DNA from: a virus
IMG/VR virus record: IMGVR_UViG_3300038678_000075
Span: 1-29,569 of that record
DNA: 29,569 nucleotides
Reading direction: 5' to 3' (one strand)
This document shows positions 29,206 through 29,569 of this stretch, in pieces (the first letter of the stretch is position 1; each line of letters starts with the position of its first letter). A program made the position numbers and the translations under genes. The notes under the pieces are model-generated. The model saw only the letters and a program-made list of their open reading frames with translations, ran no database searches and was not told the origin of the DNA.

Positions 29206-29569
29206 TTATAATATACTTGGTATCCACATCTCATTATGATACCTCCTCATCCACAAGAGCTGACCTACCTCAGTCATGGCTTTAATAGGATCTTCATAGT
29301 GCTTTGCATATACTTTTAATACAGCAGTCTCCATGCTAAAAATACTATCACAAGTAGAGATAATATTGTCGGCCTTAACAGGACCAATACCCCGAATACC
29401 TGGAATATTATCCGCATTATCTCCCGTTAGCATTTGCTTGTAGAAGTTTATTGATGCCTGTCTATCAGACACTTCATACAGCTCGTTCTTATTGAAGTTA
29501 TAGTGAAGACCAGGAGTGTTGTTCAGATCTTTGTCTATAGTAGCAGCACAATGCCCAGCTATTAAGGCC
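29206..29569 (-). CDS. 5'-3' exonuclease (flap-type), C-terminal part, runs off the window
   Basis: The frame stays open to the right edge, so only the last 120 codons are seen. ATIDKDLNNTPGLHYN followed by TGDNADNIPGIRGIGPVKA is the hallmark of phage and PolI-type 5' nucleases: the IDKDL acidic cluster, then the GDxxDNIPGxxGIG helix-hairpin-helix. It would remove RNA primers or degrade DNA 5' ends. The Asp residues of the metal site in GDNADN are intact. The gene heads the minus operon within this window; its start lies outside. Confidence 0.85.
   Translation of the reverse strand, partial: ALIAGHCAATIDKDLNNTPGLHYNFNKNELYEVSDRQASINFYKQMLTGDNADNIPGIRGIGPVKADNIISTCDSIFSMETAVLKVYAKHYEDPIKAMTEVGQLLWMRRYHNEMWIPSIL

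Overview
The window is part of a tailed-phage genome (Caudoviricetes) with podovirus-type structural genes. No host gene was recognised. A virion-type lipobox, a one-helix-plus-cationic-tail holin candidate and P22-like portal, scaffold, coat, gp4-like and gp10-like proteins suggest a Gram-negative host; this is inference. Genes are tightly packed, AT-rich, and often joined by TAATG or ATGA stop/start overlaps.

Layout. (1) 1-5,540, minus strand: short early-type genes of mostly unknown function, interrupted by non-coding DNA. This arm holds an unusual tRNA-like gene inside a 19-bp helix (216-350), a pair of conserved 56-58 nt elements (351-408 and 1461-1516), a roughly 600-nt densely self-complementary region (2284-2908) that ends in a tRNA-like cloverleaf, a small zinc-ribbon gene bracketed by twin hairpins, and a run of genes sharing an AACCACAA leader. 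(2) 5,504-5,955: divergent regulatory region with an operator-like dyad and short direct repeats. (3) 5,956-26,485, plus strand: packaging and virion genes. In order these are a small-terminase candidate, a lipoprotein trypsin-like protease, large terminase, a C5-cytosine-methyltransferase-like protein, portal, holin candidate, structural proteins, scaffold, major capsid protein, decoration-type protein, terminator, gp4-like adaptor, gp10-like stabiliser, fibre-like protein, three ejection-type proteins and a distal fibre domain. (4) 26,472-29,569, minus strand, converging on the virion module: nucleotide and DNA metabolism genes. These are a dATP/dGTP diphosphohydrolase-type protein, an HD-domain phosphohydrolase, a DEDDy exonuclease with a zinc ribbon, an HNH nuclease and the end of a 5'-3' exonuclease.

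How it fits together. The right-hand minus genes would supply precursors and process DNA. The plus block packages DNA and builds the particle. The left-hand minus arm looks like an early host-interaction region with a large RNA component.

The strongest candidate for something undescribed is the multi-hairpin RNA region at 2284-2908. At least a dozen helices follow one another, wobble pairs favour transcription from the minus strand, and it ends in a cloverleaf with an exact 7-bp acceptor, a 5-bp/7-nt anticodon-like arm and a 5-bp T-like arm. In size and phage setting it resembles the large ornate phage RNAs (GOLLD, ROOL), but membership cannot be shown by eye.
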